The notes under the pieces: model-generated
What the model saw: the letters and a program-made list of their open reading frames with translations, nothing else
Database searches by the model: none
What the model was told of the DNA's origin: nothing
In this document: positions 5,719 to 13,632 of the stretch, piece by piece
Layout of the letters: every line of letters begins with the position of its first letter
Numbering within the stretch: the first letter of the stretch is position 1
Source: G039029935 sp039029935
GTDB taxonomy: Bacteria > Chloroflexota > Anaerolineae > Caldilineales > Caldilineaceae
Length of the DNA stretch: 21,494 nucleotides
Direction of reading: 5' to 3'
NCBI GenBank assembly: GCA_039029935.1
Contig: JBCCFC010000050.1
Span: 1-21,494, forward strand
Program-made: the position numbers and the translations under genes

Positions 5719-7772
5719 TGCCAAACGCTCTCTTCAACCTACAACAGATAACTCGCCCCAAACCCCGAATGCGACTTATTGACGTGCTAGATTGCAACAA
5801 TGAAGGTCCAGAAAAAACAATTTCGTTTAGGGCAAAACAATTTTTGCAGGGTACTCTGAATAAAACCATATCCGGTCGCCTTCTGCAAAGAGATGGCGAA
5901 GTCAAATCCGCTCCAGTAGCATCAAGCGATGTCACCAAAAAGGTCCTGCTCAATTTGCGTCTAATGTCTTTGGGGTTGGTTGTCGCCGTTGTGGGTAGCC
6001 TCATGGCCTCGCCCTTGCTGCTTCTACTCAGTGCGGTCTGCCAAGTTTATTGCATGATCAGCTTTTACCAAGAATCCTATAAGGCACTTGTTCATGAAAA
6101 AAGAGTGACCGTGAATGTGATCGATGCGCTCGTGGTGACAGTTGCTTTACTGGGTGGGTTGGTGGTTGCGGCGGCCATCGCCAACTGGTTTGCAACCGCC
6201 ATTCGTTTCATGATCGCCAAGACAGAAGACCATTCCATGCATCGGCTGGTCAAATTATTTGGTGAACAGCCGCATCATGTATGGATATTGCTTGACGACT
6301 TAGAAGTTGAAATTCCCTTTGAACAGATGAAGATAGATGATATTGTGGTGGTTCCTACCAGCCAAATGATACCCATTGATGGCACGATTGTCTCTGGTGT
6401 TGGTCTTGTTGACCAGCAACGCTTGACAGGTGAATCACAACCTGTTGAAAAAGGAATGGGTGATTCGGTTTTTGCGGCAACGGTTGTCTTATCCGGCAAG
6501 CTCTTTATCCAAGTGGAAAAGGCTGGAACCGAGACGTTGGCCGCCAAAGTGGGCGATACCTTAAATCGGACCACCGACTACCGCATGAATATCCAGTCGG
6601 ATGCCATTGCCTTTGTGGATAAGATGTCAGTCCCCACATTGATGCTGAGTGGCTTGGCACTGCCATTTTCAGGAGTGAGCGGTGCATTGGCCGTTTTGTG
6701 GAATGTCCCCGGCTATCGAATGATGCTTTTTGGTCCCTTGAATATGTTGACGTATCTATACGTTTCTTCGCAGAACAGCGTACTCATCAAGGATGGCCGC
6801 TCGTTGGACTTGTTGCGTGAGGTGGATACGATTGTCTTTGATAAGACAGGGACGCTCACTTTAGAGCAGTTCTATCTGGCCCAAATTCATGTCTTGAATC
6901 ACGTATCAGAAAATGTATCCGAGAATGAGTTGCTGTTGTATGCGGCCAGCGCAGAACAGCGTCAAACCCATCCCATCGCCAAGGCAATTTTGCAGGCGGC
7001 GCGTGACCGGGGGCTGTCATTGTATGGGACCGACGATACGCACTACACAGTGGGGAATGGCATCAAGGCCAGTTTTGAGGGGAAGTTGGTGCATGTAGGG
7101 AGCAAACGCTTTATGCAGTCGGAAGCGATTGACATTCCTGCACAGTTTGAAGAGATGGAAGCCGAGATATATACACAGGGATTCTCCGTGGTGATGGTTG
7201 CCATCGACAGGCAACTTGTGGGGCTCTTAGAACTTCATGCGACCATTCGACCCGAAGCCAAGAGTACGCTGGCAGCCTTACGGGCTTTGGGTATGGATAT
7301 GGTCATTATCTCAGGTGATTATGAGGCCCCTACGCGCTTTTTGGCGCAGGAATTGGGGATTCCCACCTACTTTGCCGAGGTGTTGCCAGAAGATAAAGCC
7401 GCTTTGATTAAAACATTACAAGATGAGGGGCGTTCCGTCTGTTTTGTGGGCGACGGGATTAACGACTCGATTGCACTCAAGCAGGCCAATGTCTCTGTCT
7501 CTATCGCTGGGGCCGCGACGATTGCCACCGATACGGCCCACATTATCCTGATGCAAGGGACCCTTACACAATTGGCGAGCATCTTTGACATTGTGGAGAA
7601 TTACACAAGCGACCTGAATCTCTACTACAAGGCAACCTTTATTCCTGCTGCACTCTGTACGGTTGGGACATTTTTGTTGGGGTGGGGGTTTATGACGGCT
7701 GTCGTTGTATCGCAAGGAAGCTCTCTGCTTGCCTTGGGCCGGGTGATACAGGCAATCCGTCAAAATAGCTAA
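5718..7772 (+). CDS. P1B-like P-type ATPase lacking the CPC metal motif
   Basis: 684 residues. All cytoplasmic P-type landmarks are present: TGES (237-240, actuator), DKTGT (375-379; Asp375 phosphorylated), HP (418-419, nucleotide-binding motif of P1B pumps), and GDGIND (578-583). Hydrophobic segments lie at about 76-117, 134-162, 304-350 and 636-678, a P1B-like plan. The membrane metal motif (CPC/SPC/CPH) that should sit about 40 residues before DKTGT is replaced by NVPGYRMMLFGP (329-340). The N-terminal 75 residues hold no CxxC heavy-metal-binding domain. The C-terminal membrane pair keeps the Ser-Ser of the P1B-type MxxSS motif (SQGSS, 665-669). It is probably a transporter of an ion other than Cu+ or Zn2+, but the substrate is unknown. 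Translation is coupled to the 29-codon ORF upstream. Confidence 0.85.
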   Translation: MPNALFNLQQITRPKPRMRLIDVLDCNNEGPEKTISFRAKQFLQGTLNKTISGRLLQRDGEVKSAPVASSDVTKKVLLNLRLMSLGLVVAVVGSLMASPLLLLLSAVCQVYCMISFYQESYKALVHEKRVTVNVIDALVVTVALLGGLVVAAAIANWFATAIRFMIAKTEDHSMHRLVKLFGEQPHHVWILLDDLEVEIPFEQMKIDDIVVVPTSQMIPIDGTIVSGVGLVDQQRLTGESQPVEKGMGDSVFAATVVLSGKLFIQVEKAGTETLAAKVGDTLNRTTDYRMNIQSDAIAFVDKMSVPTLMLSGLALPFSGVSGALAVLWNVPGYRMMLFGPLNMLTYLYVSSQNSVLIKDGRSLDLLREVDTIVFDKTGTLTLEQFYLAQIHVLNHVSENVSENELLLYAASAEQRQTHPIAKAILQAARDRGLSLYGTDDTHYTVGNGIKASFEGKLVHVGSKRFMQSEAIDIPAQFEEMEAEIYTQGFSVVMVAIDRQLVGLLELHATIRPEAKSTLAALRALGMDMVIISGDYEAPTRFLAQELGIPTYFAEVLPEDKAALIKTLQDEGRSVCFVGDGINDSIALKQANVSVSIAGAATIATDTAHIILMQGTLTQLASIFDIVENYTSDLNLYYKATFIPAALCTVGTFLLGWGFMTAVVVSQGSSLLALGRVIQAIRQNS

Positions 7773-8016
7773 GACGATAGCCCATAATCATATAGCCCGT
7801 AATCATTTCGTTTATATCCACGTGGTCAATTTTTTGACCTATCTACTATATAAATTTTTTAGAGTTACGTAAGTGAATCCAAAAGTGCCTTTATGAAAAA
7901 AAGTCCAGTATGCGTGCCCGTGCAATTCGACCTAAGCGGTTCGCGCCTATTGAACTTCACCTTATTATTTTCTTGGATTTCTATTTAACTCCAACTGTCA
8001 CTCAAAGGAAAGCAAT

Positions 8017-9456
8017 ATGTCTACTTCAGCAAAACATTTTGATGTTATTGTCGTTGGTGGTGGTGCGATTGGATTGAGCATTGCCAATGAACTGGTGCAG
8101 CATAAGCTGAATATTGCGCTGGTTAGCCCAAAAGATCGATTTGGCGTTGCATCATATGCGGCAGGCGCCATGATCGACCCATTTGGCGAGATTGAATCGA
8201 TGGAAAGCGAAAAAGCCCGTGAAAAATTAGATCAGGGGGTACAAGCGTTGCGTCGCTATCCTGCATGGCTGGATTCGATTGCCGAGCGATCCGGTCAGGA
8301 TATCTTCCAAAACAAAGGAATCGTGGTGATCAGCAATGTCGATGGTGTTGGGCTTGATAAGCCCAAGATGGCCTTAATGAAAGAGCAGATGACGGCTTAT
8401 GGCGAGACATTTGAAGAACTCGATCCGCGTGATGTGCCAGGCTTACAGCCAAATTATCGTTTTAGCACAGAAAGCGCCTTTTTGATGAACGATGTACTCT
8501 GTGTTGATCCGACCAATTTATTGCCAGCGATTGAGGTAGCGATTCAAAACAGCGGTCATTGCCAACAGATTGATGATCGTGTTCTAGGTCTTGACCCAAC
8601 AAATCAAACATTTTTGGTCAACACAGAGAAAAGTGGTACACTGCAAGCAGACCATGTGGTGGTCTGTGCGGGGGCGCAAACACAGCAAATTTTAGGCGAG
8701 TCGTTACGGTTAAAGACGGGCGTCCCCAGACTTTACTATGGGCGCGGTGCAGGGTGTACGGTGACAGAAGCACCTGATTTCCCCTATGGCATTCGTACTC
8801 CGAATCGTGTGTTAGCCTGTGGGATTCATCTGATACCGCGAGCAAATCAGCGTGTCTATTTAGGTTCAACCAACCAGTTCTCAACCGAATATACGGCCCA
8901 CCAAGGGGCGAGCATTGGCGAAATCCATATCTTGTTTGAGACGATTATGGCCCAAATCAACACGTCCCTAAGAACCGCCTCCATTGAATCGACCGATTGG
9001 GGACTCCGATCCGTGAGTCAATTTGACCGCCTATTTGTCGGTGAAACCGATATTCCAGGGCTAATTGTTGCGACAGGAACGCACCGCACCGGAATTCAGC
9101 TCTCACCTCATATCGCTGAAATTGTCGCCGGAGACCTGATGGGTCAACCAGTCGATACAAATCCGTTTTCGCCAAAGTTGAGCAAGCAAAAGCCGGAAGA
9201 GATTGATGTGCCTTTGGGTATTCGCGCTTTGATGGAAATTGTCACATTGCCGACGGGGAGTATGCCCTATGATCGCTTCAACGAGCTAAACACCTTTTTG
9301 TCAGAGATGGTCAGTCTCGCCTTGGTTGATGACGATAGTGACAACGAAGTCCGCAAGGAACTTAAGCAGGTTCTCAAAGATGTGCCACTAAGTGAACAGG
9401 GAATGATCCATGTTTATAACAAGGTCCTAGAACGTCATGGTCATACGAGTTGGTAA
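8017..9456 (+). CDS. FAD-dependent oxidoreductase (DAO family)
   Basis: 479 residues. The N-terminal FDVIVVGGGAIGL with GGGAIG at 14-19 is the dinucleotide-binding fold for FAD, followed by AAGAMIDPFGEI typical of the D-amino-acid oxidase/glycine oxidase superfamily. The second FAD contact PGLIVATGTHRTGIQLSP sits near 346-364, as in ThiO-like glycine oxidases. Members oxidise amines or amino acids such as glycine, D-amino acids or sarcosine; this one's substrate is undetermined. The last ~85 residues beyond the DAO domain form an acidic helical extension that I do not recognise. RBS AAAGGAAA. It is separated from TauD by tandem repeats and a hairpin, so co-transcription is uncertain. Confidence 0.85.
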   Translation: MSTSAKHFDVIVVGGGAIGLSIANELVQHKLNIALVSPKDRFGVASYAAGAMIDPFGEIESMESEKAREKLDQGVQALRRYPAWLDSIAERSGQDIFQNKGIVVISNVDGVGLDKPKMALMKEQMTAYGETFEELDPRDVPGLQPNYRFSTESAFLMNDVLCVDPTNLLPAIEVAIQNSGHCQQIDDRVLGLDPTNQTFLVNTEKSGTLQADHVVVCAGAQTQQILGESLRLKTGVPRLYYGRGAGCTVTEAPDFPYGIRTPNRVLACGIHLIPRANQRVYLGSTNQFSTEYTAHQGASIGEIHILFETIMAQINTSLRTASIESTDWGLRSVSQFDRLFVGETDIPGLIVATGTHRTGIQLSPHIAEIVAGDLMGQPVDTNPFSPKLSKQKPEEIDVPLGIRALMEIVTLPTGSMPYDRFNELNTFLSEMVSLALVDDDSDNEVRKELKQVLKDVPLSEQGMIHVYNKVLERHGHTSW

Positions 9457-9472
9457 GGTGGAAAAAGCTTTC

Positions 9473-9556
9473 AGCCCTTCAGCCCTTCAGCCCTTCAGCA
9501 CACTGACTGACAAGCTGACAAGCTGACAAGCTGACAAGCTGACAAGCTGACAAGCT
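9473..9556. repeat. Two adjacent 8-bp tandem arrays
   Basis: AGCCCTTC is repeated exactly three times (9473-9496). After 12 bp, GACAAGCT is repeated exactly six times (9509-9556). They begin 16 bp after the stop of the oxidoreductase. The two units are unrelated but share an 8-bp period, like the 7-mer array at the window start. Such arrays expand by slippage. Confidence 0.95.
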
Positions 9557-9584
9557 GATCCTAATACACAATAGACTGCAATCA

Positions 9585-9633
9585 CAGAGCAGTAGGTACG
9601 TCCCATGCTATACGAGACGTACCTACTGCTCTG
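9585..9633. repeat. Perfect 18-bp hairpin before tauD-like gene
   Basis: Positions 9585-9602 and 9616-9633 are perfectly complementary (CAGAGCAGTAGGTACGTC on the left arm), with a 13-nt loop. No T-run follows on either strand, so it is not a simple intrinsic terminator. It ends 33 bp before the dioxygenase start, so it could be a 5' UTR element, an operator or a small palindromic mobile repeat. Confidence 0.7.
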
Positions 9634-9666
9634 CGGTTCTAATAATATAATAGGATGAGGAACAAA

Positions 9667-10509
9667 ATGAAAACATTTAGTGGACTATCTATCAATCCAA
9701 TTACACCGACTATTGGTGCCGAAATCAGTGGAGTCGATCTAAGCCAGCCGTTGACGGAACCGATTGTCAACGCCATCTATCAAGCACTCCTCGAACACCA
9801 AGTCATCTTCTTTCCCAATCAGCACATCTCGCCACAAAACCATCTCGATTTTGCCAAAGCGTTTGGTGGACTGGATCAACCGCACCCAATCTACCCCAAT
9901 GTTCCGGGGTTTGAACAAATTGTGATTCTGGAAAATGACGGCAACAACCCGCTCTTTACCGATGAATGGCATACAGACGTCACCTTCCGCACCCATCCCC
10001 CCTTTGCCACTGTCCTCTATACGCATACCCTCCCGCCATGTGGTGGAGATACGTTGTGGGCAAATATGCATGCTGCTTATGAGACCCTACCCAGTGATGT
10101 TAAGGCGTTTTTAGCAGATAAAGAAGCCGTCCACGATATGGGGTCCTTTCGCAACGACTTTATCGCGCAAGGTGGTGTGGAAGAACTGAACGACGCCATG
10201 CGTCGGGTTGGCTCTGCTGTCCATCCCGTAATCGCACACCATCCAGCAACAGGGCGTCCTTACATCAATGTCAACCGCTCATTTGCGATCCACATTCTGG
10301 GTATGGCGACCCCTGAAAGTGCTCGTTGGCTTAGTTTTTTGTTTGATCACGTCAGCGATCCACTCTATCAGATACGCTTCCGCTGGGAGCTCAATACATT
10401 AGCCATGTGGGACAATCGGGGGACTCAGCATTATGCCGTAGCTGACTATTTCCCCAACAATCGGCGAATGCATCGAGTCACCGTTGTGAATGATAAACGC
10501 GTTCAATAG
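9667..10509 (+). CDS. TauD/TfdA-family Fe(II)/2-oxoglutarate dioxygenase
   Basis: 280 residues from the ATG at 9667, chosen because AGGATGAGG (9652-9660) is well placed for it; an ATG at 9655 lies inside that ribosome binding site. Numbering from 9667, the iron ligands are HTD (His102, Asp104) and His255 in WDNRGTQHY, and Arg270 in RRMHRVTVV should hold 2-oxoglutarate. Length and motif context match E. coli TauD (283 residues, His99/Asp101/His255) closely. The family hydroxylates taurine, alkylsulfonates, 2,4-D and related small acids with release of CO2 and succinate. Taurine cannot be asserted, since no sulfonate transporter genes lie nearby. It is followed at 100 bp by the M19 peptidase. 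Confidence 0.9.
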   Translation: MKTFSGLSINPITPTIGAEISGVDLSQPLTEPIVNAIYQALLEHQVIFFPNQHISPQNHLDFAKAFGGLDQPHPIYPNVPGFEQIVILENDGNNPLFTDEWHTDVTFRTHPPFATVLYTHTLPPCGGDTLWANMHAAYETLPSDVKAFLADKEAVHDMGSFRNDFIAQGGVEELNDAMRRVGSAVHPVIAHHPATGRPYINVNRSFAIHILGMATPESARWLSFLFDHVSDPLYQIRFRWELNTLAMWDNRGTQHYAVADYFPNNRRMHRVTVVNDKRVQ

Positions 10510-10514
10510 CTCGC

Positions 10515-10558
10515 AGACCAATCCAGTCTGTTGCGTGGTCTCAGAGACTGGAACCACG
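10515..10558. other. Overlapping, mutually exclusive stems between dioxygenase and dipeptidase genes
   Basis: Three perfect stems compete in the mRNA: AGACCA/TGGTCT (10515-10520 with 10536-10541), CCAGTCT/AGACTGG (10523-10529 with 10545-10551), and CGTGGT/ACCACG (10534-10539 with 10553-10558). They cannot all form together. No T-run follows. It may be an attenuator-like switch or an unrelated repeat relic. Confidence 0.35.
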
Positions 10559-10609
10559 ACATGAATGACCCAATTGCGCCTGCATTGGAAATATGAAAGG
10601 AGACAACCA

Positions 10610-11716
10610 ATGATAATCATCGACGCACATCTTGACCTATCCATGAATGCACTCCAGGGCAATCGTGACCTCAACCAATCGGTCTATACCATCCGCGCAC
10701 AGGAGGCGGGGATGCCTGGCAAAGGCAAGGGGCAGGGAACGGTGGCCTATCCAGAAATGCGCCAAGGCCGTATAGCACTTAGTATCGTAACACTCATCGC
10801 GCGGTCCACAGGACACCCTGTCCCGCATATCGACTATCGCTCTCATGCACAGGCGTATGGCATGGCACAGGGGCAACTGGCCTATTATCGCGCCTTGGAA
10901 GGGGCTGGGTTGATTCGCATGATTGAAGATGCGGATGCACTTCAGGCGCACATGGCAACATGGGCAGCATGGGATACAGAGACACCGACAGCAGAGGGCA
11001 ATGACTCTACAGCCACACCGCCGCTGGGATTTGTCCTGAGTATGGAAGGGGCGGATCCAATTTTAAATCCAGAGCAGCTTGAGGCGTGGTGGCAAGCAGG
11101 ATTACGGCTACTCGGCCCCACCCACTATGGTCCAGGTCGCTATGCGGGTGGCACGGGGACAGAACTCGGCTTGACGGAATTGGGCGCACCACTGCTCAAG
11201 GAGATGGCACGGCTCGGTATCATCCTTGACCTCACACATCTGTCAGACCAAGCTTTTTGGCAATCTGTCGAAATTTACGAGGGTCCTGTACTTGCCAGCC
11301 ACAACAACTGCCGAGCTCTGGTTCCACATCAGCGTCAGTTTAGTGACAAGCAACTGCGCGTCATTATTGAGCGTGATGGTGTCATCGGTGCGGCCTTTGA
11401 CAACTGGATGCTTGACCCAATGTGGGTGAAGGGTGAGAGTGCCAATACCAGTGTTACGCTGAGTACGGTTGTGGATCACATCGACTATGTGTGTCAACTG
11501 GCAGGAAACAGCCGTCACGCTGCGCTGGGTACAGACCTGGATGGCGGTTTTGGTCGTGAGCAATCACCGTGCGACTTGGATACGATTGCCTATTTGCAGA
11601 AGATTCCCGCATTGCTGGCGGCACGTGGGTATGGTGATGATGATATTGCCGCGATTATGCATGGAAATTGGGTCCGCTTTTTGATGGATGCGTGGTCAAA
11701 GGACGCTGTAAACTAG
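10610..11716 (+). CDS. Membrane dipeptidase-like peptidase M19
   Basis: 368 residues from the ATG at 10610, chosen for AAGGAGA just upstream. The M19 (renal dipeptidase) metal ligands can be placed: His7 and Asp9 in DAHLD, Glu146 in LSMEGADP, His210 in LTHLSD and His231 in SHNNCRAL, plus Asp309 in GTDLDGG. This is a complete dinuclear zinc site on a TIM barrel. The family cleaves dipeptides, often those containing a D-residue, and dehydropeptides. No signal peptide or anchor is visible, so it is cytoplasmic despite the family name. Its only possible functional neighbour is the FAD/DAO oxidoreductase, another amine or amino-acid turnover enzyme; a joint pathway is speculation. Confidence 0.88.
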   Translation: MIIIDAHLDLSMNALQGNRDLNQSVYTIRAQEAGMPGKGKGQGTVAYPEMRQGRIALSIVTLIARSTGHPVPHIDYRSHAQAYGMAQGQLAYYRALEGAGLIRMIEDADALQAHMATWAAWDTETPTAEGNDSTATPPLGFVLSMEGADPILNPEQLEAWWQAGLRLLGPTHYGPGRYAGGTGTELGLTELGAPLLKEMARLGIILDLTHLSDQAFWQSVEIYEGPVLASHNNCRALVPHQRQFSDKQLRVIIERDGVIGAAFDNWMLDPMWVKGESANTSVTLSTVVDHIDYVCQLAGNSRHAALGTDLDGGFGREQSPCDLDTIAYLQKIPALLAARGYGDDDIAAIMHGNWVRFLMDAWSKDAVN

Positions 11717-11928
11717 GTCGGCATAGAGAGACTTTCGAGTGCTTTATGAAATCTGCATGAGTGTTCTCTTAAGGATTGATGAGTCTTTGCGCTGTTCAGT
11801 GTTTCACCATAGAGTGACGTAGGTGACGCTACATTAAAAGTGATATGCCTATGGGAAAGTGTAAACACAGTATAAACGGACATGGACCATCATGTTTCCG
11901 AAAAATATTTCAGAGAAAGGAATGACAT

Positions 11929-13209
11929 ATGCAGCTTTTCAAAACAAGCAAAATTACATGGATTCTTGCTATTGTTGCAACGGCTACCATTCTGCTTGTG
12001 GTCAGTTGTACAGTACCAACCCCTACACCCAGTGAGCCTGCCGCCAGTGATGATACAGGCACAGCGGCTTCTGAGTCTATGTCTGAAACAAGTTCAGACG
12101 AGGCAAGTTCAGACGAGGCAAGTTCATCAGAGGGGTCAACCATGGAAATTGAATATCTACCAGAAGAAACACCCCCCTTTGGTCGAGGCGGTTGGACAAC
12201 AGACTTTAGTAAACGTATTGTTGAATGGAACACAATAATGTCGGGCGGCCCCCCCAAAGATGGAATCCCAAGCATTGACGACCCTGCGTTTGAAGAGATC
12301 GCAGCCGCATCACAACGGCTTTCTGGTCGTGACCCAGTTATCGTTTATGAAAACAACGGCGAGGCTCGTGCCTACCCGCTTTCCATCCTAATCTGGCACG
12401 AGATTGTCAATGATGAAGTCGGCGGCAAGCCTGTTTCCGTCACCTTCTGTCCATTGTGTAATGCCAGCATTGTCTTTGACCGTGAATTTGACGGCCAGAT
12501 TTTAGACTTTGGCACAACGGGTAAACTGCGCAACAGCGACCTCATCATGTACGACCGCCAGACCGAAACATGGTGGCAGCAGTTCACGGGCGAAGGCGTT
12601 GTCGGTGAATATGCGGGTCATCAACTGACCTTCTTGGCAAGCCAGGTGTTGAGCTTTGCCGATTTTGCCGAGGAATATCCTGATGGCACAGTATTGGCGA
12701 TTCCCACTGAATTCCGTCGTGACTATGGACGCAACCCCTATGCGGGGTACGATGGCGGTACACCGTTCTTGTTCCGAGGCACAATTGATGACCGCTTGGA
12801 AGCGATTGTCCGTGTAGTTGGGCTAGAGCAGGGTGGCGAAGCAATGGCCTATGCATTTGAGGATGTGGCCGCAGCGGGTGTGGTCAACGACGCCTTTGCC
12901 GGAACCGATATTGTGATTTTCCACAAAGAAGGCACAGCGAGCGCACTCGATACCGCCTCGATCAGCCAAGGCAAAGATGTCGGTAGCGTTGGTGTCTTTG
13001 ACCGTAACGTAGATGGACAGGTGTTGACCTTTGAGACCAATGGCGATGGTACATTTACCGATAATGAGACGGGTACAACGTGGAATATATTGGGTGAAGC
13101 GATTTCCGGTGAACTTGAAGGCACACAACTGGAACAAGTCATTTCCTTTGACCACTTCTGGTTTGCATGGCAAGCCTTCTACCCAGATACGGGCCTCCAT
13201 GAAGGATAG
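11929..13209 (+). CDS. DUF3179-domain lipoprotein
   Basis: 426 residues. The start encodes a lipoprotein signal: a KTSK basic end, a hydrophobic stretch and VVSC, with Cys27 as lipidation site. A Ser/Asp/Glu/Thr-rich linker (~31-70) follows, containing an in-frame 15-bp DNA duplication (12091-12120). From ~100 it matches DUF3179: MSGGPPKDGIPSIDDP, RAYPLSILIWHEIVND (~147-162), and FCPLCNAS with Cys174/Cys177. Homologues are known as DUF3179 (seleno)proteins; here the motif has Cys and no selenocysteine. The CxxC pair suggests redox or metal binding, but the function is unknown. The protein should be tethered outside the cytoplasmic membrane. RBS AAAGGAA. It is followed by a palindrome, tandem repeats and a terminator. 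Confidence 0.88.
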   Translation: MQLFKTSKITWILAIVATATILLVVSCTVPTPTPSEPAASDDTGTAASESMSETSSDEASSDEASSSEGSTMEIEYLPEETPPFGRGGWTTDFSKRIVEWNTIMSGGPPKDGIPSIDDPAFEEIAAASQRLSGRDPVIVYENNGEARAYPLSILIWHEIVNDEVGGKPVSVTFCPLCNASIVFDREFDGQILDFGTTGKLRNSDLIMYDRQTETWWQQFTGEGVVGEYAGHQLTFLASQVLSFADFAEEYPDGTVLAIPTEFRRDYGRNPYAGYDGGTPFLFRGTIDDRLEAIVRVVGLEQGGEAMAYAFEDVAAAGVVNDAFAGTDIVIFHKEGTASALDTASISQGKDVGSVGVFDRNVDGQVLTFETNGDGTFTDNETGTTWNILGEAISGELEGTQLEQVISFDHFWFAWQAFYPDTGLHEG

Positions 13210-13218
13210 TCGTCAGCG

Positions 13219-13247
13219 TTGATTATGACAACAGTTGTCATAATCAA
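13219..13247. repeat. 29-bp perfect palindrome after the DUF3179 gene
   Basis: TTGATTATGACAAC (13219-13232), a central A, then its exact reverse complement (13234-13247). It starts 10 bp after the stop codon. No T-run follows, so it is a poor terminator; the near-zero loop better suits a protein-binding site or a cruciform. Confidence 0.75.
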
Positions 13248-13399
13248 GGAACGTATCGCAGGTTGGCTACCTGCGTTACAGATAACCAATCTGTGTTACT
13301 GGTTTCTACTTTCCTATGCAGCAAGGAAAGTATCGCAGGTTGGCTACCTGCGTCACAGATAACCAATCTGTGTTACTGGTTTCTACTTTCCTATGCAAC
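13246..13399. repeat. 77-bp unit duplicated in tandem, two stem-loops per unit
   Basis: Units at 13246-13322 and 13323-13399 differ at only a few positions. Each has GCAGGT-TGGCT-ACCTGC and, 2 nt later, ACAGAT-AACCA-ATCTGT: two 6-bp stems with 5-nt loops. The loops TGGCT and AACCA are complementary at four of five positions, so a kissing interaction is possible. The near-identity of the units indicates recent duplication. Confidence 0.9.
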
Positions 13400-13400
13400 A

Positions 13401-13449
13401 AAAAAGAGATGAGTCAGGGGTAAAAATCCCTTCGCTCATCTCTTTTTTT
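13401..13449. terminator. Bidirectional intrinsic terminator
   Basis: AAAAAGAGATGAG (13401-13413) pairs with CTCATCTCTTTTT (13435-13447), with a GGG/CCC inner stem, and the plus strand then continues in a run of seven T (13443-13449). It should end the DUF3179 transcript; the A-run on the left arm lets it work for leftward transcripts too. Confidence 0.8.
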
Positions 13450-13537
13450 GTTACGCCATATCTTTCAAACCAAGGGCTGGTCATCGTTGGCGGATATCGC
13501 TTGCTTCCTGAGAACCATTTGCCACAAATCAAACGTA

Positions 13538-13595
13538 CAATCTTAAGCTATTGTGAATCCCATGCTTGGATGGGATTCACAATAGCTTAAGATTG
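13538..13595. repeat. Perfect 26-bp inverted repeat with 6-nt loop
   Basis: Positions 13538-13563 and 13570-13595 are exact reverse complements, starting CAATCTTAAGCTATTGTG. It lies downstream of both the plus-strand DUF3179 gene and the minus-strand Rpn gene. No T-run is attached. The interval 13450-13537 before it shows nothing I recognise. Confidence 0.85.
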
Positions 13596-13632
13596 CACAA
13601 GAAATAAGACAGTCAAAGTTCCTGTATTGTCA

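Noticed and set aside
7824..7839. GGTCAA/TTGACC inverted repeat with T-rich loop
   Set aside because: Only 6 bp in AT-rich DNA, no matching -10 at proper distance; it may be chance. The rest of 7773-8016 shows only a weak direct repeat (AGCCCRTAATCAT).
9646..9651. Perfect TATAAT before the dioxygenase gene
   Set aside because: No -35 at 16-18 bp, and a start there would leave almost no leader and cut into the ribosome binding site.
10515..10558. H-type pseudoknot from two crossing stems
   Set aside because: The last connecting loop would be one nucleotide, too short to cross a 7-bp stem; kept only as alternative stems.
11717..11928. CCATAG/CTATGG pair (11807-11812 with 11849-11854) as operator of the DUF3179 gene
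   Set aside because: Only 6 bp with a 36-bp gap and no convincing promoter hexamers aligned to it.
12091..12130. 15-bp repeats in the DUF3179 linker as a regulatory array
   Set aside because: They are in frame inside a disordered Ser/Asp/Glu-rich linker, where such slippage duplications are ordinary.
13393..13590. 65-codon frame after the DUF3179 gene
   Set aside because: It runs through a terminator and into a perfect hairpin arm, with no ribosome binding site; not a gene.
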